Shown here one piece after another: positions 42,486 to 46,629 of a stretch of DNA of 46,629 nucleotides. This stretch comes from Candidatus Cloacimonadota bacterium (lineage in GTDB: Bacteria; Cloacimonadota; Cloacimonadia; Cloacimonadales; TCS61): assembly GCA_023137125.1 (NCBI GenBank), contig JAGLPW010000149.1, forward strand, positions 1-46,629, in the 5' to 3' direction. The notes under the pieces were generated by a model, which was given only the letters and a program-made list of their open reading frames with translations, had not been told where the DNA came from and did no database searches. The translations under genes were made by a program, and so were the position numbers. Position 1 is the first letter of the stretch. Every line of letters starts with the position of its first letter.

Positions 42486-43300
42486 TACTTTTTGCCTTTT
42501 TTGCTTTTTAGTAATTTTTGCCCGTGTAAACCGATCTTTTTCACTTTAATGTTTCCACTGTGTGACCATGTATCACAAATGGTTTGAATATTGTTATCAT
42601 AGCAGCAAATAGCTTCACAAAGAATTTCTGCAAATATCGGGTTTCTGGTTGATTGATAATTCTGATAAACCGATAAATAGAATTTCTTATCTTTCTTGTA
42701 TATCGCCTTCAAAAATTTTGAATTAACCTTTATGATATTTGGAGTTGCATAAAGCCAGGAAGTTTCTAATTTTTTAAAGATAGGTGCAATAAGTTTAGCA
42801 TCCTGCCCGATAAGTTTATTCAATAATTTACTTATGCTTTCTTCGAGTAACTTATTATCTTTTTTTATCCAGTTGATTATCAGGTCAATATACTCTAAGG
42901 CATCTTTCTTTAGAAGTGGATATATTGCTTTATCCATAACCAAGTTGCATGTTTTTTGATCATGTGTTTTAAAGAAAAAATCTTCAATATAGTTCAAAAA
43001 TAATACCGGTTGCTTTTTTATTGCTCTAGCCATAATATAGGCAAACATCATTCCGCCATGCTCACCTTTTTTCTTTAAAATGTAATCATAAAAATCAAAG
43101 TATTTATCAGCATTTTTATGAATTTTAGCCGCGATTGTTTTTCCAACCAGAGTAATAACGGCATTTGGAATATTACCATCAATTCTTTGCGGATATGCAT
43201 TATAAACTATATCAATATCATAGTTACCTTTAGGTAGTTTTTTCTCTATAAAATCTTGAGTATCCATTTTTAATCTTTCTTGCCAATCTAATGAAATCAT
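42485..43300 (-). CDS. Helical-repeat (Armadillo/HEAT-like) protein of unknown function
   Basis: The 271-residue protein is rich in alpha helices arranged as repeated Leu/Ile/Lys-rich pairs: 'GGMMFAYIMARAIKKQPVLFLNYIEDFF', 'DALEYIDLIINWIKKDNKLLEE', 'AIYKKDKKFYLSVYQNYQST' and a final 'NIKVKKIGLHGQKLLKSKKGKK'. Such ARM/HEAT-like folds (also seen in AlkD-type DNA glycosylases) serve as binding scaffolds. I do not see a catalytic motif, and the match to a named family is uncertain. A strong GGAGA site precedes the ATG. It heads the greA-aminopeptidase-BamD-nadD run. Confidence 0.7.
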   Translation of the reverse strand: MISLDWQERLKMDTQDFIEKKLPKGNYDIDIVYNAYPQRIDGNIPNAVITLVGKTIAAKIHKNADKYFDFYDYILKKKGEHGGMMFAYIMARAIKKQPVLFLNYIEDFFFKTHDQKTCNLVMDKAIYPLLKKDALEYIDLIINWIKKDNKLLEESISKLLNKLIGQDAKLIAPIFKKLETSWLYATPNIIKVNSKFLKAIYKKDKKFYLSVYQNYQSTRNPIFAEILCEAICCYDNNIQTICDTWSHSGNIKVKKIGLHGQKLLKSKKGKK

Positions 43301-43320
43301 GGTCGTCTCCTTTATGTAAC

Positions 43321-46300
43321 CTAATTAATTATTATGATCTTTCCTTTGCGTGAATCCTTGCCCATTCTAAGAAGATAAAAATATATCCCGGATGAAATTC
43401 TATTACCCGAATTATTCTCACATTCCCAACTGAAATAGGGTATCAGATCATTCATATTATAAGGACCCACCTTACTCTTAAAGATCAATTCCCCATCCAA
43501 ATTATATATCCAGATCTTGCCTGAAACATCAGGGGGGAGATTGATAAAGTTAACCTTATCAATCAAACTTTCACTGATATCAAGCGGATTCGGATAAACT
43601 ATCATTTGTTTTAAATTTCTCAGAGCCAACATAGATGTCAAGCTGAAATGACATTTATTACCACTATTGGAAATTACATTGCCGGCCAGGTCTTTAATGT
43701 TGTTCACTTTTAAGAAATAAGGCTGATTTGTGTATTTGAGTTCATCTTTAAATATCATTGCCACATAACACGAATCACCCTCAAAATATTCTAACCTTTC
43801 TATCTCATTATCTTTATCTGCAGCAGGCAGGATAAGTATATAATTACCGATATCCTCTGCCAGCGATTCGTTTAGTGCTTCACTGAATATGATATTGACA
43901 ACATTTGCATTAGATGCCCTAGCAGTGATTATTTCAGGAGGCGAGGTATCCTCTTCAAATTGGAACTGATAAGGACCGGGAGATACCGGAACACCGGTTT
44001 TGCCGGTTAGTCCCGATATGTTTAAAATATAATCATCATATTCATCGAATTGGGTGTTAAACCTTAAGATTAGGGCAGTATTTTGCTCGATCATATTTAC
44101 GGATATCGGATAAATTTTTTCTCTACCAAATTCCACAGAGAAAATAGTTGAATAGATATTATCTACTTGCAGATCGAATTTAAGTTTTATTTCATATTGT
44201 GAGATCATTCTGATATTTTCAAGTTCCGGAGCAAAATATGGAACTGTAATTTCCCATACAGTAGGAAAACTTTCTGCCGGGTCGTATGAATCATCAACAG
44301 CGGTAACCTGGTAATAAAGTGTATCTCCGGTGGCAAGGTCGATATCTGTAAAATAGTTATCCTGTACATTATCTGCAACCAGAGTCACAACATTTTCAAA
44401 TTTACGATAAACATTGAAATGATCAGCACCGACGTGCTGCCAGGAAAGATGTACAGATACAGAATCGAGAGGGGCAGCAATGAAAAATTGCGGAGAGGAA
44501 GGACCTGTGAATTCTTCCATTTCTGTAATTAATGCACTTCTTATAATTCCACCATCATCCATATTTGTGATAATAAAAGCATCCTGAGAAGCTGTTTTAC
44601 CGGAGAAAGCAATAACGTTGGAACTTGTCTTTGCAGAAAGTCCCTGCCATATAGGTTGGAATTGCCCGTCAATATAATCTATAATGTAGATATTGGGTGG
44701 CACAGCTATCACGATCTCATCATTTCCATCACCATCCATATCAGCTGAAGCGATAGAATTTTTTGTATCAATCTCGGAAAAAGCAAGATAACCAAGTGTT
44801 TGATATTCATTATTTACACCTGTGGTTTTAAAGAATTCATAGAACGAAAATGATCTTGCCGGGTTGGAAGTATCCAGGTTATAACCACCAACACAAAATT
44901 CTGATGACCCATCTCCTGTGAAATCTCCTGAACAAAGATTGTAGGCATTACCAACGGGTAATCTGTAATTCCAAACCATTTCAAATTCACCGGATTCCCG
45001 TTCAAAAATCATAATATCACCATCTTTATCGGCGGCTAAAATATCAGGATAATTATCGTTATCCAGTTTATCACAAACTACTTTTGTAGAGAAGAAATTC
45101 TTTATGGAAGTTTGTGTTGTATCTAGCAGCACTTCTTCTCTCTCAAAATTATTACCATTTCTCTGATTAAGAGTGAGAACGCGATGTGAAATTCCATTTA
45201 TATCTTCATTTTTTACCAGGATAACTTCGTCAACTCCGTCATCATCATAATCAGCAAAATTGGCACCGAGAGCATTAACATCGACAAAAATCGGTTCGCT
45301 TGGATATGTTCCACCGGAAGTTTCGAGGACTAGTGGACGGTCGAGCTGGATACCGATAACCTCCATTCCGCTCTCATTTGTATTTCCCATATCATTTGGC
45401 CAGAAAACTGCAGGAAATTCATGTTTTATTATAAGTTCCTCGCCGTTTAATTCAAGTATTTTTAATGTTTGCAATTCATCTTCTGTTTCAAGAACAAATA
45501 ATTCATTTTTACCATTCCCGTCAAAATCATAAGTTTTTTGGATTGAAACGAGTTCATTACCGAGAGCTATCTGGTTGAAACCGTGAATATCAACAGCTAT
45601 AGCATCTGTTTCAAATACATACGCACTATCAATAACTGTTTCTAAACCACAAATATTTTCTGCCCTAATATCAATAAGAACGTTTTGAGGAAGACCATCT
45701 ATTTTGATTATTTGAAGTGAATCCGCATCCCCAAAATGAGGTAGAAATTCAGTTGAAGGATATTGCCTGAGGAAAAGATTCACATTTTCATCAAATAAAG
45801 CTTGAATATAATATTCCGGAATTTCTGCTGCATATCGTTTCATATATGCTGCATAATCTGCATAAAATTCAGGAGCTGTTTGATCAATATGAATGGTTCT
45901 GAAATAATTGTAATGTTGATGATCTGCTGTTACTACTTCTATTTTAATTTGATATGTATTATCCTCTACATAATCATTAACTATAAATTGTGCTATGGTA
46001 TCATTTTCTACTTGTTCAAAGTAATCAGGATTATTGGGATCAACATCGCTCCAATCTGTTGATGCAGGCATTTCTTCGGAAGTGTATTTGACTGAATAAT
46101 ACCAAAAATTTGGACATTGAACAGTTCCAATAATATCAAAAGTTGAGTTCAATCCTGTATTATCATGAGGTGTTGTTATCTCTATTATCGGGTAGGAAAC
46201 TTGAGTAAGCATTGAATAAACATCCAGAAGTCCATTCCCAAATATATGATCAAAACCCTCTTCTCCGAGATCATGTGCAGAAGATATAAGGCGTCCTCTT

Positions 46301-46629
46301 ACTTCAGGAAAATTCAATCCGGGCTCTACTGATAAAAGAAGTGCAATTGCACCACTCACAAAAGGAGCCGCCATAGAAGTGCCGGATTGCTCTTTATAGA
46401 GATTTTCCGGCGTAGTGTCATAAGTACTTAAAATAAGCTCTCCAGGTGCAACAACGTCTATTTGTGGACCATAACTGGAGAAGGAAGCACGGTTTTTATA
46501 TCTATCTACTGCACCAATAGCGAGAGTTGTGGAAAGTTGAGCCGGATATACAACTTGATGTTCGATAGTAGCACCTTCATTGCCGGCTGCAACTACAATA
46601 ATGCTTCCCATGTTATAAGCATAATAACA
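43321..46629 (-). CDS. Large secreted S8 subtilase with FG-GAP repeats and type IX-like sorting domain (5' end outside window)
   Basis: The frame is open to the window edge with no stop before an internal ATG at 46611, so the N-terminus, with the catalytic Asp and His, is missing. Visible parts in order are the oxyanion Asn in IVVAAGNEG and the catalytic Ser in SGTSMAAPFVSGAIALLLS. Several calcium-binding FG-GAP-like units follow (DFDGNGKNEL, DYDDDGVDEV, DMDGDGNDEI). Then come a fibronectin-type III-like region ('VHLSWQHVGADHFNVYR'), a Big_5-like domain ('NIIFSEALNESL') and a C-terminal 'MIVYPNPLDIS' sorting domain. It is a likely outer-surface or secreted protease. Confidence 0.92.
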   Translation of the reverse strand, partial: CYYAYNMGSIIVVAAGNEGATIEHQVVYPAQLSTTLAIGAVDRYKNRASFSSYGPQIDVVAPGELILSTYDTTPENLYKEQSGTSMAAPFVSGAIALLLSVEPGLNFPEVRGRLISSAHDLGEEGFDHIFGNGLLDVYSMLTQVSYPIIEITTPHDNTGLNSTFDIIGTVQCPNFWYYSVKYTSEEMPASTDWSDVDPNNPDYFEQVENDTIAQFIVNDYVEDNTYQIKIEVVTADHQHYNYFRTIHIDQTAPEFYADYAAYMKRYAAEIPEYYIQALFDENVNLFLRQYPSTEFLPHFGDADSLQIIKIDGLPQNVLIDIRAENICGLETVIDSAYVFETDAIAVDIHGFNQIALGNELVSIQKTYDFDGNGKNELFVLETEDELQTLKILELNGEELIIKHEFPAVFWPNDMGNTNESGMEVIGIQLDRPLVLETSGGTYPSEPIFVDVNALGANFADYDDDGVDEVILVKNEDINGISHRVLTLNQRNGNNFEREEVLLDTTQTSIKNFFSTKVVCDKLDNDNYPDILAADKDGDIMIFERESGEFEMVWNYRLPVGNAYNLCSGDFTGDGSSEFCVGGYNLDTSNPARSFSFYEFFKTTGVNNEYQTLGYLAFSEIDTKNSIASADMDGDGNDEIVIAVPPNIYIIDYIDGQFQPIWQGLSAKTSSNVIAFSGKTASQDAFIITNMDDGGIIRSALITEMEEFTGPSSPQFFIAAPLDSVSVHLSWQHVGADHFNVYRKFENVVTLVADNVQDNYFTDIDLATGDTLYYQVTAVDDSYDPAESFPTVWEITVPYFAPELENIRMISQYEIKLKFDLQVDNIYSTIFSVEFGREKIYPISVNMIEQNTALILRFNTQFDEYDDYILNISGLTGKTGVPVSPGPYQFQFEEDTSPPEIITARASNANVVNIIFSEALNESLAEDIGNYILILPAADKDNEIERLEYFEGDSCYVAMIFKDELKYTNQPYFLKVNNIKDLAGNVISNSGNKCHFSLTSMLALRNLKQMIVYPNPLDISESLIDKVNFINLPPDVSGKIWIYNLDGELIFKSKVGPYNMNDLIPYFSWECENNSGNRISSGIYFYLLRMGKDSRKGKIIIIN

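Overview
The window looks like a low-GC, Gram-negative-type chromosome segment. It encodes many lipoproteins with lipobox cysteines, SurA/PpiC-type periplasmic PPIases, a BamD-like TPR lipoprotein, and secreted proteins ending in a type IX-like sorting domain with a 'YPNPFNPST' motif. That mixture, together with a GlmL/MutL-type ATPase and a BMP-family ABC importer, suggests the FCB group, and Cloacimonadota (Candidatus Cloacimonas relatives) is my best guess. This is inference from gene content; no 16S rRNA is present.

Layout. 1-2369 (- strand): the start of a truncated coiled-coil protein, a lipoprotein and enolase. 2467-16389 (- strand): a long, tightly packed run, in transcription order dnaA, DNRLRE-like lipoprotein, PpiC lipoprotein, SurA-like PPIase, pgpA, yajC, def, fmt, DUF116, rsgA, nadK, recN, a two-TM protein, NfeD and SPFH/stomatin. 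It ends in a stem-loop before enolase. 14810-17021: DnaA-box clusters lie on both sides of dnaA, with the larger and more AT-rich one in the 632-bp gap between dnaA and tyrS. This is a strong oriC candidate, and gene direction flips there. 17022-20356 (+): tyrS, an M50 protease and glnA. 20467-27306 (-): a MerR/GyrI-like regulator, a purine-deaminase-like amidohydrolase, a BMP-family binding lipoprotein, an ABC ATPase and two permeases, which read as a nucleoside/purine uptake and deamination operon.

27576-28964 (+): two secreted proteins, one with an S74 (endosialidase-type) chaperone domain and one with a type IX-like sorting domain. 29125-33510 (+): a very AT-rich regulatory and detoxification-like cluster (PadR regulator, free-standing GyrI-like protein, alpha/beta hydrolase, HxlR regulator, two metallo-beta-lactamase-fold proteins). 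33580-35720: an accessory-looking patch with an HEFGH membrane protein, a small lipoprotein and a HEPN-like orphan gene. It also holds several unusual inverted repeats, a cloverleaf-like element and two look-alike terminators. 35735-39126 (-): an operon of a 123-aa protein, a GlmL/MutL-family ATPase and an unusual KOW-ended protein, with no mutase next to it. 39258-43300 (-): an Armadillo/HEAT-like protein, greA, an M18 aminopeptidase, a BamD-like lipoprotein and nadD. 43321-46629 (-): a large secreted subtilase, cut by the window edge.

The least explained parts are the GlmL/KOW operon, the HEPN-like gene with its flanking structured DNA, and the split origin. I saw no tRNA, rRNA, CRISPR array or insertion sequence transposase.
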